Positions 8,758 to 16,547 of a stretch of 64,000 bases of DNA are shown in pieces. The translations under genes and the position numbers were made by a program. Location: NCBI RefSeq assembly GCF_002795845.1, contig NZ_CP011797.1, positions 372,001 through 436,000 on the forward strand, read 5' to 3'. How positions within the stretch are numbered: the first letter of the stretch is position 1; every line of letters starts with the position of its first letter. The notes beneath the pieces are model-generated. The model searched no databases and had not been told where the DNA came from. It worked only from the letters and a program-made list of their open reading frames with translations. Source of the stretch: Reinekea forsetii (GTDB lineage Bacteria > Pseudomonadota > Gammaproteobacteria > Pseudomonadales > Natronospirillaceae).

Positions 8758-9597
8758 GTGGTCAAGAATAAGATGAGTTCAATAGAGCAGACCTTCGAAG
8801 GCTGGAAGTCGACCGTCGGCGAGCCCTTGCTGGCGCAACAAGACACCCGCATTTCAACGCGCAATGTCGATGTCTTCTATGCCGACAAGCAGGCGATCTT
8901 TGGCGTCGATCTGGATATCGGCAAGAATGAAGTATTGGCTATGATTGGCCCATCCGGTTGCGGCAAGTCGACCTTCTTGCGCACCCTGAACCGGATGAAC
9001 GACACCATCGATACCTGCAAGGTGCAGGGTGATATTTTGCTCGATGGGGAAAACATCTATAACAAGGGTATGGATGTCGTCAGCCTGCGCGCACGGGTGG
9101 GCATCGTCTTCCAGAAACCGAATCCCTTTCCTAAGTCGATCTATGACAATGTCGCCTACGGTCCGCGCATCCACGGCCTGGTGTCGCGTCGCGCGGAGAT
9201 GGACGAGTTGGTCGAAACCGCCTTACGCAAGGCCAGTATTTGGGATGAGGTCAAGGATCGCTTGGATCAGCCGGCGACCGGCTTATCTGGTGGCCAGCAG
9301 CAGCGGCTCTGTATTGCCCGAACCATCGCAGTATCGCCGGAAGTGATCCTGATGGATGAGCCCTGCTCGGCATTGGATCCTATTGCGACCGCACGGATCG
9401 AAGAACTGATCGATGAGTTGTCGAACAACTATACCATCGCCATCGTCACCCACAGCATGCAGCAGGCCGCGCGGGTATCGCAACGCACCGCCTATTTCCA
9501 CCTAGGCCGCCTGATCGAAGTGGGCACCACGGACAAAATTTTCACCGCGCCCGACCATCGTTTGACGGAAGATTACATCACCGGGCGATTCGGCTAA
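8758..9597 (+). CDS. pstB: Phosphate ABC transporter ATPase
   Basis: A 279-residue cytoplasmic ATPase that drives phosphate import. It has a Walker [10 protein letters not shown] at residues 64-72, the Q-loop [21 protein letters not shown] characteristic of PstB, the signature [14 protein letters not shown] and Walker [14 protein letters not shown], then the H-loop histidine in IVTHSMQQA. The GTG at 8758 has GGAGAGG upstream; an ATG at 8773 is a less likely alternative. The N-terminal 30 residues before [10 protein letters not shown] are an extension over E. coli PstB. It lies between pstA and phoU in the operon. Confidence 0.95.
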   Translation: MVKNKMSSIEQTFEGWKSTVGEPLLAQQDTRISTRNVDVFYADKQAIFGVDLDIGKNEVLAMIGPSGCGKSTFLRTLNRMNDTIDTCKVQGDILLDGENIYNKGMDVVSLRARVGIVFQKPNPFPKSIYDNVAYGPRIHGLVSRRAEMDELVETALRKASIWDEVKDRLDQPATGLSGGQQQRLCIARTIAVSPEVILMDEPCSALDPIATARIEELIDELSNNYTIAIVTHSMQQAARVSQRTAYFHLGRLIEVGTTDKIFTAPDHRLTEDYITGRFG

Positions 9598-9609
9598 GAG
9601 GATATAAAT

Positions 9610-10329
9610 ATGGAAAAATTAACCTTTGATCGACACACCTCGGCGCAATTCAATGCCGAGCTGGAAGGCGCGCGTAAGCACCTGATGGAAATGGGCGGGC
9701 TGGTTGAACAGCAGATAGATGTCGCCTTTCGCTCCTTAATGAGCGTCGATACCGACTTGGCCGCCAAAGCGATCAAGATGGACAAGGACGTCAATAAGAT
9801 GGAATTGATGATCGACAAGGAGACCACCCATATATTGGCCAAGCGGAATCCGGCCGCATCGGATCTGCGCTTTATCATTTCCGTGACCAAGACAGTGAAC
9901 GACCTGGAGCGCATGGGCGATGAGGCGGCCAAGATCGCCAAGCAGGCGATCGAGCTGTCCGATTCCGGCTCAGGCCCGCAGGGCTTTGTGGAATTGCGCC
10001 ATATCGGCGAAAAGGTCCGCCAGATGGTGCATATGTCGCTTGATGCCTTTGCTCGCCTGGATGCCGACGCCGCCTTGTCGGTGATGCATCAGGATGAGGC
10101 CGTCGATCTGGAATACGGCACCGCGATTCGGACCCTGGTAACCAAGATGATGGAAGACCCGCGCACCATCTCCCGAGCCTTGAACGTGATGTGGGCCTTG
10201 CGCTCTTTAGAGCGTATCGGCGACCATGCGCGCAATGTCGCCGAGTCGGTAATCTATCTGGTCAAGGGCAAGGATGTGCGCCATAAGAAGCTGGATAAGA
10301 TCACCGAACAACTGAAGAAACTGGATTAG
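9610..10329 (+). CDS. phoU: Phosphate signalling protein PhoU
   Basis: A 239-residue protein made of two three-helix bundles, with the repeated metal-binding patterns near DKDVNKMELMIDKE and HQDEAVDLEY and the SDLRFIISVTKTVNDLERMGDEAAKIA core. PhoU links the state of the Pst transporter to the PhoR kinase and keeps the Pho regulon off when phosphate is sufficient. It begins 12 bases after pstB with AGAGGA upstream and ends at an intrinsic terminator. Confidence 0.95.
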   Translation: MEKLTFDRHTSAQFNAELEGARKHLMEMGGLVEQQIDVAFRSLMSVDTDLAAKAIKMDKDVNKMELMIDKETTHILAKRNPAASDLRFIISVTKTVNDLERMGDEAAKIAKQAIELSDSGSGPQGFVELRHIGEKVRQMVHMSLDAFARLDADAALSVMHQDEAVDLEYGTAIRTLVTKMMEDPRTISRALNVMWALRSLERIGDHARNVAESVIYLVKGKDVRHKKLDKITEQLKKLD

Positions 10330-10330
10330 G

Positions 10331-10351
10331 GCGCTCTCGAGCGCTTTTTTT
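10331..10351 (+). terminator. Intrinsic terminator of the pstCAB-phoU operon
   Basis: GCGCT / AGCGC stem with a 4-base loop, then seven T residues. It starts two bases after the phoU stop codon and ends just before the insertion sequence, which has therefore not broken the operon. Confidence 0.85.
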
Positions 10352-10359
10352 GCCCAATT

Positions 10360-10383
10360 TGACCCGTCCTGAAATAAGTTGAC
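10360..10383 (+). repeat. Left terminal inverted repeat of the IS
   Basis: TGACCCGTCCT, eight variable bases, then TTGAC. It matches the reverse complement of 11632-11655 in 11 outer and 5 inner positions. Confidence 0.88.
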
Positions 10384-10400
10384 ACCTTGGAGACTTATTT

Positions 10401-10790
10401 ATGGAATCCTGTTCTAACACAGGCCGAAAGCGCACTCAGCGTGATTACACCCTGGCCTTTAAATTGTCAGTGGTCGACCAAGTTGAAAAAGGCGAACTCA
10501 CCTACAAACAGGCTCAAAAGCGCTACGGCATTCAAGGCCGATCAACCGTTTTGGTGTGGCTTCGTAAGCATGGTACCTTGGACTGGACCTCTCAACGTGT
10601 AAAACCCCTCATGAATAAAGAAACCCCAGAACAAAAAATTAAACGGCTCGAGAAAGCCCTCGAAGACAAAGAAGATTACATTTACCTGATGGATGAAACG
10701 ATCAAGCGAGTCGACCAGATTAAGGGGACCTCTTTCCGAAAAAAGTTCTTAGAGTTGTTGCCCGAGAAGCTCAAGCAAGAGGACGAATGA
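10401..10790 (+). CDS. IS3-family transposase subunit OrfA (helix-turn-helix)
   Basis: A 129-residue protein. RDYTLAFKLSVVDQVEKGELTYKQAQKRYGIQGRSTVLVWLRKHG is the DNA-binding helix-turn-helix of IS3 OrfA, followed by a leucine-zipper-like coiled coil (EQKIKRLEKALEDKEDYIYLMDETIKRVDQI). OrfA binds the terminal repeats and, in this family, tempers transposition. GGAG lies upstream of the ATG at 10401. The stop TGA overlaps the orfB ATG (ATGA at 10787-10790). Confidence 0.92.
   Translation: MESCSNTGRKRTQRDYTLAFKLSVVDQVEKGELTYKQAQKRYGIQGRSTVLVWLRKHGTLDWTSQRVKPLMNKETPEQKIKRLEKALEDKEDYIYLMDETIKRVDQIKGTSFRKKFLELLPEKLKQEDE
10739..10745 (+). other. Programmed -1 ribosomal frameshift site A-AAA-AAG
   Basis: The heptamer A AAA AAG sits exactly in the orfA reading frame (codons CGA AAA AAG). 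The -1 frame is free of stops from here to the orfB start at 10787, so slippage would produce an OrfAB fusion of about 400 residues. That fusion is the active transposase in this family. Confidence 0.8.
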
Positions 10791-11605
10791 CACTGGCTCG
10801 AAGCTGTCGTTTGATAGGTATTTCTCGACAAGCCATGTATCAAGAGCTTGCTCGAAAACGCCAAAAATCAACGGCGCTATCACCCGTACTGGACTGGGTA
10901 TATACGATACGTCGTGACTTGCCGCGCTTAGGTGGCCGGAAGCTCTACCACCTTTTGCAGCCAGAGCTCCAACGGCAACAGATTAAACTGGGGCGGGATG
11001 GTTTGTTTACGCTATTAAGGCAGCATCGTCTCTTAATCATGCCGGCACGTCAGTACCGTAAAACCACGCACAGTAAGCATTGGATGCGAAAATACCCAAA
11101 CCTATACCAGGGAATGGCCATTGACCGACCAGAGCAGGCCTATGTGAGCGATATCACGTACTTGGAAAGTCGAGAGGGAGTGCATTACCTCTCGTTGGTG
11201 ACCGATGCGTATTCTCGAAAGATTGTAGGTCATCACGTCAGTGATGATCTGTCAGCGAAATCCGTGGTAAAGGCATTAGACCAAATGCTTATCGAACGAC
11301 AGAGCAGAGAACGGGCCATTCATCATTCGGACCGAGGACTACAATACTGTTCTGAGCTATATCAATCACGCTTGGCGTCACAAGGTATCACGCCTTCAAT
11401 GACCACAGGCTACGATTGTTACCAGAATGCGTTGGCAGAGAGGATTAACGGCATTCTAAAAAACGAGTTCTTAATCCATCAATACAAAGACAAAGAGGAG
11501 CTGGAGCAGGTCGTGAAAGAGTCAATCGATGCGTATAATCACAAACGACCGCACAGCAGTTTGGGGATGCTAACCCCAGCAAGCGTGCATGAAAAAGCCA
11601 ACTGA
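10787..11605 (+). CDS. IS3-family transposase OrfB (DDE integrase core)
   Basis: 272 residues from the ATG, normally made as part of the OrfAB frameshift product. An N-terminal HTH_21-type segment (RDLPRLGGRKLYHLLQPEL) precedes the rve integrase core. The acidic triad is visible as the D in AYVSDITYL, the D in IHHSDRGLQYCS and the E in NALAERINGILKNEF. The core ends in YNHKRPHSSLGMLTPASVH, the usual IS3 C-terminal motif. All catalytic residues are intact, so the enzyme is probably active. Free OrfB could also start at the ATG that overlaps the orfA stop. Confidence 0.93.
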   Translation: MTLARSCRLIGISRQAMYQELARKRQKSTALSPVLDWVYTIRRDLPRLGGRKLYHLLQPELQRQQIKLGRDGLFTLLRQHRLLIMPARQYRKTTHSKHWMRKYPNLYQGMAIDRPEQAYVSDITYLESREGVHYLSLVTDAYSRKIVGHHVSDDLSAKSVVKALDQMLIERQSRERAIHHSDRGLQYCSELYQSRLASQGITPSMTTGYDCYQNALAERINGILKNEFLIHQYKDKEELEQVVKESIDAYNHKRPHSSLGMLTPASVHEKAN

Positions 11606-11631
11606 GATGCTCAGTTGGCTCAATAAAAACC

Positions 11632-11655
11632 GTCAACATATATTAGGACGGGTCA
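11632..11655 (-). repeat. Right terminal inverted repeat of the IS
   Basis: Reverse complement reads TGACCCGTCCT, eight variable bases, then TTGAC. It ends at the ATT target duplicate 11656-11658. Confidence 0.88.
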
Positions 11656-11731
11656 ATTAATAAAAAAACTACTTATGAATCAATCGCTTGTTGACCTTTT
11701 TTAGATCCATCTATATAGTTCGCAACCGTTA

Positions 11732-11807
<76 letters not shown>

Positions 11808-11815
11808 AACAAAGA

Positions 11816-11848
11816 AACCCCCGTAGCCCTTAAGGCGCGGGGGTTTTT
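11816..11848 (+). terminator. Intrinsic terminator of tRNA-Thr
   Basis: AAACCCCCGTAGCC paired with GGCGCGGGGGTTT around a short loop, followed by T residues. The same hairpin is repeated after the tRNA relic at 13084-13117. Confidence 0.85.
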
Positions 11849-12143
11849 GCGTTTTGGGGGATGGTTTCATTGACCGTCTCCATAAGCCCTGTTACTGCAT
11901 CCAGGTGCGCCACAGCATCCCTCCCAACACCGCCATGAGCGTCTGCCATTGCGGACAACCGGTTTGATTCGTGATTCAATTTGACAACAGAAGTGCTGAA
12001 ATTGCTTTAAAAATGATCAATTTCACGTAAGATGGAAAAGTCCACTGCATTCTGACCAGTGGTCCAACCTAACCTGTCGGGTCGCCGCTAGATCAGTAAT
12101 TCGGCAAAAATAATAAATCTTAAAAATTTGGTGGGGTTACAAT
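11849..12143 (+). other. Region between tRNA-Thr terminator and rhodopsin gene
   Basis: About 300 bases without a recognisable gene. The last 130 bases are AT-rich and must hold the rhodopsin promoter; no clear sigma-70 pair stands out. The first half has a minus-strand stretch free of stops (roughly 11990-11836) with the amino-acid flavour of coding DNA, but no start that would make it a gene, and I do not recognise it. Confidence 0.4.
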
Positions 12144-12845
12144 ATGAGCGATAACTTATCGTCCGGAGATGCCGTCGGCATGTCGTTCTGGCTGATATCA
12201 ATGGCGCTGGTTGCTGCTACAGCTTTTTTCTTTGTAGAGCGCGATCGTGTTGCTGGGAAATGGAAGACGTCGTTAACAGTTTCAGGCTTAGTCACGCTGA
12301 TTGCTGCGGTTCACTACTTCTACATGCGCGATGTCTGGGTACAAACTGGAACATCGCCAACGGAGTTCCGTTACATTGACTGGTTACTCACGGTGCCATT
12401 GTTGATGATCGAGTTCTACTTGATTCTGTCTGCCGTCGCCAAGGTACCCTCCGGTGTTTTCTGGCGCTTACTGCTCGGTTCAATTGCCATGCTTGGCTTT
12501 GGTTTCCTTGGTGAAACTGGCATGATGAATCCAACGGTAGCATTTTTCCCATCAATGTTGGGATGGGGATTCATCGTTTGGGAAATCTTCAAGGGCGAAG
12601 CGAGTCAGATCAACGCGGGACTTTCAAATGTTCACGTACAGAAAGCTTATAAGTGGATGCTTTTATGCGTAACGGTGGGTTGGTCTATCTATCCGATCGG
12701 ATATTTTGTTGGCTACATGGGCGGCGGTGCTGACCCGGTAACACTCAATGTCGTTTACAATTTAGCCGACTTTGTGAACAAGATTGGATTTGGCGTGATT
12801 ATCTGGGCTGCTGCGGTAGCAGATTCAGAGTCAAGTAAAGCCTAA
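12144..12845 (+). CDS. Proteorhodopsin, light-driven proton pump (green-type)
   Basis: A 233-residue seven-helix retinal protein. Key residues by alignment to the first proteorhodopsins: proton acceptor D79 in RYIDWLLTVP, its partner H57, proton donor E90 (MIEFY), and retinal Schiff-base lysine K213 in FVNKIGFG. The spectral-tuning position, eight residues after D79, is leucine 87, predicting green absorption. With D/T/E at the three pump positions it should export protons and feed ATP synthesis or transport in light. There is little room for a signal peptide. A GGTGGGG ribosome site precedes the ATG. No retinal or carotenoid genes (blh, crt) accompany it in this window. Its base composition is more AT-rich than the flanks, and it lies between tRNA-Thr and a degenerate copy of that tRNA's 3' end, which suggests horizontal acquisition. 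Confidence 0.96.
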   Translation: MSDNLSSGDAVGMSFWLISMALVAATAFFFVERDRVAGKWKTSLTVSGLVTLIAAVHYFYMRDVWVQTGTSPTEFRYIDWLLTVPLLMIEFYLILSAVAKVPSGVFWRLLLGSIAMLGFGFLGETGMMNPTVAFFPSMLGWGFIVWEIFKGEASQINAGLSNVHVQKAYKWMLLCVTVGWSIYPIGYFVGYMGGGADPVTLNVVYNLADFVNKIGFGVIIWAAAVADSESSKA

Positions 12846-12884
12846 CGGCAGATGTGCTGAAGGGGTTATAAATCGGCTATAAAG

Positions 12885-12913
12885 CACCTCAAACGGTACC
12901 CCGTTGCGAGGTG
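12885..12913 (+). other. Stem-loop 40 bases after the rhodopsin stop
   Basis: CACCTC-a-AACGG / CCGTT-gc-GAGGTG around the loop TACC forms an 11-bp interrupted stem. There is no T run on either side, so it may stabilise the 3' end of the mRNA rather than terminate it. Confidence 0.45.
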
Positions 12914-13028
12914 GCTTGAGTTGCCAATGAAAGGGAAATTGCACTTGCAGTGGTGTTTTTCTACCTCAAACCTCGGTTGATAGAGGCCAGTGGCTTCTGC
13001 ATGACCTCGGTAGGCGCCCAAGAGGCCC

Positions 13029-13126
13029 GACTTGTCATCAGTAGGTTTGGAGTTATACCCTCGGCGCCAGCACCAAAGTAATAAACCCTCGTAGCCCATA
13101 AGGCGCGGGGGTTTTTGCGTTTTGGG
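13029..13126 (+). repeat. Degenerate duplicate of the tRNA-Thr 3' half and terminator (candidate att relic)
   Basis: The 47 bases 13029-13075 align without gaps to 11761-11807 of tRNA-Thr, from the anticodon arm to CCA, with 36 identities by hand count. The next 51 bases match the tRNA terminator region with only about five differences. The 5' half of the tRNA is not recognisable here. This is the pattern left when an element integrates at a tRNA 3' end, with the rhodopsin gene between the two copies. A decayed tandem tRNA is the alternative. Confidence 0.75.
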
Positions 13127-13218
13127 CTAGGCGGGTTACACTTTGCTCGCGAATCGGCCGCTGCGCACTGGCTGCCAGATCGCCCCTTTTAATCCTGCCA
13201 CCCCACTCGAGCGAATCC

Positions 13219-13554
13219 ATGGACCTAATTACCCTAATGCTAACGGAACTTTCCAGTTGGTTTGTGCCCCATCTAACTTTTATCGCTTCAACCTTGGTGC
13301 TGACCCTGATGGCCATCTTCGGTGCGCGGCTGAATCGTGCGGTTTGGGTGCTGGTGCGCGGTGCGCACTTTATCGTGCGCACCCTGATATTCGTCGCGCT
13401 GTGTGTACTCGCTTATGGCGCGGCGATTCTCTATTTGATCCCACTGGTGCGGCGAGTCATTCTGACGGCCGGCAGTCTTTGGTTGGGGATGCTGGTGGTC
13501 GCTGCCTTCTTGTTATTGGGTTTGTTGGCGGAGCGGCGCAGCCGCAAGGGATGA
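13219..13554 (+). CDS. DUF3392-like small inner-membrane protein
   Basis: A 111-residue protein with three predicted membrane helices (about residues 13-37, 51-76 and 82-103) and a basic C-terminal tail ERRSRKG. The central ARLNRAVWVLVRGAHFIVRTLIFVALCVLAYGAAIL resembles the DUF3392 family seen in Vibrio and related gammaproteobacteria; function unknown. It lies outside the presumed rhodopsin cassette and converges on the CsrB-like RNA gene, whose terminator hairpin starts about 50 bases after its stop. Confidence 0.65.
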   Translation: MDLITLMLTELSSWFVPHLTFIASTLVLTLMAIFGARLNRAVWVLVRGAHFIVRTLIFVALCVLAYGAAILYLIPLVRRVILTAGSLWLGMLVVAAFLLLGLLAERRSRKG

Positions 13555-13597
13555 GCCGAGCAGGGTGGCCACGGTGCAGATGGCATTGCGGGCGATA

Positions 13598-13623
13598 TAA
13601 AAAGGGGAAAGCAAGCTTTCCCC
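13598..13623 (-). terminator. Rho-independent terminator of the CsrB-like RNA
   Basis: A 9-bp perfect stem GGGGAAAGC / GCTTTCCCC with a 2-base apex, followed on the minus strand by TTTTTATAT. A T run exists only on the minus strand. Confidence 0.9.
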
Positions 13624-14017
13624 TGGCGTCGTAAGCCTTGGTTGTTCATCCACGAACCCGTTGTGGTCGGCCCGCATCCTGCGAATTGCCGTACATCCAG
13701 TACCGTTGCCGCTTCATCCGTGAAGGGTCGTGTTCATCCTGAACACCGGCACAGCCTTTGCAGCTGCGCCGGTACGGTGCCGTCCTTGGCCCTTTCTGAT
13801 CACTCAATCCGGGCTCTAATGCCGATCAGCATCCTGCCAATCCGACCATCCAATGGCATGCCGCCGTCCTAGCGCTTCCTCGTTCTGTGGTGATCCATGG
13901 GAGTCCGTTCCAGCCCGTCCTAGGCTTTAGCGCGTTTCACGTGCTCGCGTTATCCCGATCGGCCTCATGCCCATCTGCCCTCCGGTGGCGCTCTATTACT
14001 CGGTTCGTCCTGAACTG
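13598..14017 (-). ncRNA. csrB: CsrB/RsmZ-type regulatory RNA (CsrA sponge)
   Basis: A non-coding stretch of about 420 bases whose minus strand is a string of small hairpins presenting GGA in the loop. Clear examples: GTTC-AGGAC-GAAC (14003-14015), GTTC-AGGAT-GAAC (13732-13744), CTTC-ACGGAT-GAAG (13712-13725), GTAC-TGGAT-GTAC (13691-13703), CGC-AGGAT-GCG (13673-13683) and GTTC-GTGGAT-GAAC (13644-13657). More AGGA/GGAT motifs lie between 13750 and 13990. CAGGATG is the consensus CsrA-binding motif of CsrB, and such RNAs titrate CsrA/RsmA away from mRNAs. A TATACT box at 14023-14028 would start the RNA near 14016, just before the first hairpin, and a strong terminator ends it. A GacA-type palindrome lies about 150 bases upstream. 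No protein frame here is convincing. Confidence 0.88.
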
Positions 14018-14162
14018 GGACCAGTATAGGGCAGTTTGAGGCCGCTCAGGATGCGGCCTGGAATGGGCCAAATAGTGCGTGCGGGCGATCCCTTCATTTT
14101 AAAGGCTTTTGGCGCTACTATAAGCCGTGGTGTATAAGAAACTCCGTTATGCGCACAGTATT

Positions 14163-14180
14163 TGTAGGTGATCTCTTACA
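14163..14180 (-). promoter_or_regulatory. GacA/UvrY upstream activating sequence for the CsrB-like RNA
   Basis: On the minus strand TGTAAG-AGATCA-CCTACA, one mismatch from the GacA consensus TGTAAG-N6-CTTACA. It lies about 150 bases upstream of the inferred RNA start, similar to the rsmY/rsmZ layout in Pseudomonas. The divergent gene at 14302 is a less likely target. Confidence 0.85.
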
Positions 14181-14301
14181 AAGCGTCGGGCGTTTGCGGC
14201 AGAATTCTTGCTCAAGGCGGGTAATGAACAGTTGGCTCAGCTAATCTGTTTGGTGGGTTGAACTGAGCCCTGTTTTCCAACTAATAACCTAGGTTGTAGC
14301 G

Positions 14302-15108
14302 ATGTTAGGTGTGAAGTCAACTGACCAGACGGTGTTGTTCCTGTATGGCGATGTATCCCTGTTGGGGGTGCTGAAGAATGCGCTCTTGCCTCTGCAAGTC
14401 GATCTGAGTGTGCTCGCGCCCTATATCGATCTCGACCAATGGCAAGACCACCGCACTCAGGCGGTCAGCGTCGAGGAGTTCCAGGCCGAAATGGTCCGGG
14501 AATACCTCCAACTGCCCGACAATGTTCGTCAGATCCTCTCGTTAGAAGCCTTCCAAGCCCAGGGCGATCGGTTAGCCGACACTATCCAGGCACGGGCCCT
14601 AGCCAACCGTAAACCGACCGACTTGGCCTACAGCAGACGCAGACTGGAAAAAATTGGTTACTTGCGGCTGTTTAGCAGCGCCTTGAGTCATTTCGGATGG
14701 TCAAGCCTAGCGGCCGATCAATCGGGTATTTGTTTGGCACTGAATAGTACCAATGCGATGTTTTCGCCGACCCCTGGCACGCCAGTGCTGCTGCGTAAGG
14801 TTGGCTATGGCGCTGAGCACCGCTTTACGGTCAACGCCGATAATCCCCTGCCGGGTTTCTTTTGCGACCATGCTGAAAACCAAGGTCGCGATGAATGGCG
14901 CGTGGCCTATGGCAATCCGGCGGACATCCACCTGCCAGAAAGTGCCATCAGCCAGATCTATACATCAATCAATACGCCGCCGGGGATTAAGCAGGCTTTA
15001 CGAGACTTGGTGGCAAAGGATTTGCGCTATCGGCACGTGGAACTGCTTGAGGTGCTGCCCGATCCGCAGCGTTGGCAGTTGGTTGCTAAGCCCTACGCCA
15101 AGACCTGA
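14302..15108 (+). CDS. Hypothetical protein, weakly DUF2971-like
   Basis: A 268-residue soluble protein without signal peptide or membrane segment. I do not recognise it with confidence. The middle part, FGWSSLAADQSGICLALNSTNAMF followed by LLRKVGYG, resembles the block W-Y-A-x-x-H-x-G-h-C-h-x-h and the following V-x-Y of DUF2971 proteins, a family of unknown function often found in accessory and defence-rich regions. The C-terminal 60 residues (KQALRDLVAKDLRYRHVELLEVLPDP) are helical. It stands alone between the GacA-type site and phoR, which runs convergently. The ATG at 14302 has no strong ribosome site. Confidence 0.6.
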   Translation: MLGVKSTDQTVLFLYGDVSLLGVLKNALLPLQVDLSVLAPYIDLDQWQDHRTQAVSVEEFQAEMVREYLQLPDNVRQILSLEAFQAQGDRLADTIQARALANRKPTDLAYSRRRLEKIGYLRLFSSALSHFGWSSLAADQSGICLALNSTNAMFSPTPGTPVLLRKVGYGAEHRFTVNADNPLPGFFCDHAENQGRDEWRVAYGNPADIHLPESAISQIYTSINTPPGIKQALRDLVAKDLRYRHVELLEVLPDPQRWQLVAKPYAKT

Positions 15109-15149
15109 TGACACGGCGCGAGCCAGCTCACTGACCTAACATAGCTTGT

Positions 15150-16547
15150 TTAGCTGGCCTGGGTTGGATCGAGCAATGCCACGCTGTGGTCCCCAGTCGA
15201 GATCTCTGCCTCGTTAGCGTCCGGTGCAACGCTGTCATCCGGTTCCTCTGCCGTGGGGTCGATCAGCCGTTCTTCAGGAAAGATACAGCTGAACACTGAG
15301 CCGCGGTTGCTTCGGCTGCTGATATCGAGTCGGGCATCGTGATGTTGTAGGGCGTGTTTGACGATCGCCAAGCCCAAACCGGTGCCCCCGGTGTCGCTCG
15401 AACGACCGCTGTCGACACGATAGAAACGCTCGGTTAGGCGGGGAATGTGATGTTGCTCAATGCCTCGCCCCTGGTCCGCCACACTCAACACAGCGCCCCT
15501 GGCTGTCTTTTTCCAGCAGATGTCGATCTGGCTGCCAGCGGGACTGTAGTGGACCGCATTAAACACCAGATTATTGAGCGCGGAGCGTATTTCCCCGGGG
15601 CTGCCGAGGAGTTGGCAAGTCGACTGGCAGTCAACGCTAATCAGGTGGGCATTTTCCCCAGACAGCTCCAGGGCATCGCTCTGGATCTGCGCCAGCATGG
15701 CCGCCACGTCGATGGCCTGGCCCTCGGTGCTGCTGGTGGCGGCATCGAGCCGGGTCAACATCAGTAGATCGGTGACCAGGTTATTCATCCGTTGGGTTTG
15801 CTTACTCATGCTGCGCAGGGCCTTGGTGACCGGCGGACTCAGGTTGTCGGCAAAGCTGAGGATATTTTCTAAGTGTCCCTTAAAGACCGTTAGCGGTGTT
15901 TTGAGCTCATGGGACGCATTGGCGACAAAGTCCTGGCGCATCAATTCCAGTTGCTGCAAACGCGTGACATCGCGCAGCACTATCAAGCGCTCGCCTTTAC
16001 CAAAGACTGTCATCATGACCTGGATATGACAATTTAGGCGGGCGGGATTATCTAGTGTAATCGGTTCGCGATGCAAATTCTTGCGGTAGAACTTGATGAA
16101 TTTCGGTTCCCGCAGCAGGTTGATCAGCATTTGGCCGCTGTCTTCCTTACGCAGGTTTAACAGATCCCGGGCGGCGCTGTTCCACCATTGAATATGGCCA
16201 TTGTCATCCAACAGCATGATGCCGTCGGCCAGCGCCTCGGTCGAAGAGCGCATCCGCTGCACCACCTCGCGATAATTACCGACTTGCTTGCGATGATCGC
16301 GCTGCACCCGGTATAGATGGTCAAAAATAACCCCCCATAGACCAACGGCTTCTGGTGGTGTTTTGCGCGCCCCGGAGATGAGCCAGGCGATCAAGCGGTG
16401 CTGTTGATAGGAGATCCAGATCAGATAGCCGATCGCTGAGACGGCGAGAAAGACCCACGGGTAGCCAAAAAAAGCCCCCACTATGGCGGCCCCGAGCAGA
16501 GATAGGGTGAGTTGGCGGTAATGGCTGCGTCGTAAATCTCGAATCAT
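15150..16547 (-). CDS. phoR: Phosphate regulon sensor histidine kinase
   Basis: A 465-residue inner-membrane kinase. Two membrane helices near residues 14-46 and a basic juxtamembrane stretch precede a PAS domain (about 100-195), which lacks a large periplasmic sensor as in other PhoR proteins. The dimerisation/phosphoacceptor motif NASHELKTPLT has the histidine at residue 213. An HATPase_c domain follows, with DQGRGIEQHHIPRLTERFYR and GGTGLGLAIVKH. Starvation is sensed indirectly through PstSCAB-PhoU, encoded in this window, rather than by binding phosphate. The start codon overlaps the phoB stop (ATGA), so the two are coupled. The C-terminal 45 residues are an acidic extension. Confidence 0.93.
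   Translation of the reverse strand: MIRDLRRSHYRQLTLSLLGAAIVGAFFGYPWVFLAVSAIGYLIWISYQQHRLIAWLISGARKTPPEAVGLWGVIFDHLYRVQRDHRKQVGNYREVVQRMRSSTEALADGIMLLDDNGHIQWWNSAARDLLNLRKEDSGQMLINLLREPKFIKFYRKNLHREPITLDNPARLNCHIQVMMTVFGKGERLIVLRDVTRLQQLELMRQDFVANASHELKTPLTVFKGHLENILSFADNLSPPVTKALRSMSKQTQRMNNLVTDLLMLTRLDAATSSTEGQAIDVAAMLAQIQSDALELSGENAHLISVDCQSTCQLLGSPGEIRSALNNLVFNAVHYSPAGSQIDICWKKTARGAVLSVADQGRGIEQHHIPRLTERFYRVDSGRSSDTGGTGLGLAIVKHALQHHDARLDISSRSNRGSVFSCIFPEERLIDPTAEEPDDSVAPDANEAEISTGDHSVALLDPTQAS

Larger units (their letters stand above)
10360..11655 (+). mobile_element. IS3-family insertion sequence, 1296 bp, apparently complete
   Basis: It is bounded by 24-bp imperfect inverted repeats starting TGACCCGTCCT and flanked by a 3-bp direct repeat ATT (10357-10359 and 11656-11658), the expected IS3-family target duplication. 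It contains two overlapping frames, orfA and orfB, with an A-AAA-AAG slippery heptamer and an intact DDE triad. The element sits between the phoU terminator and tRNA-Thr and interrupts no gene. Matching target repeats and open frames suggest a recent insertion. Confidence 0.93.

Noticed and set aside
11836..11990. Stop-free minus-strand stretch downstream of tRNA-Thr reading TSVVKLNHESNRLSAMADAHGG
   Set aside because: Looks slightly coding, but has no usable start, a stop just upstream, and runs into the tRNA terminator. Could be a relic of the element that brought the rhodopsin, but I cannot support a gene.
13143..13872. Several 70-160 codon frames across the CsrB-like RNA gene
   Set aside because: No codon bias or ribosome sites, and they read through hairpins of the RNA and overlap the DUF3392 gene.
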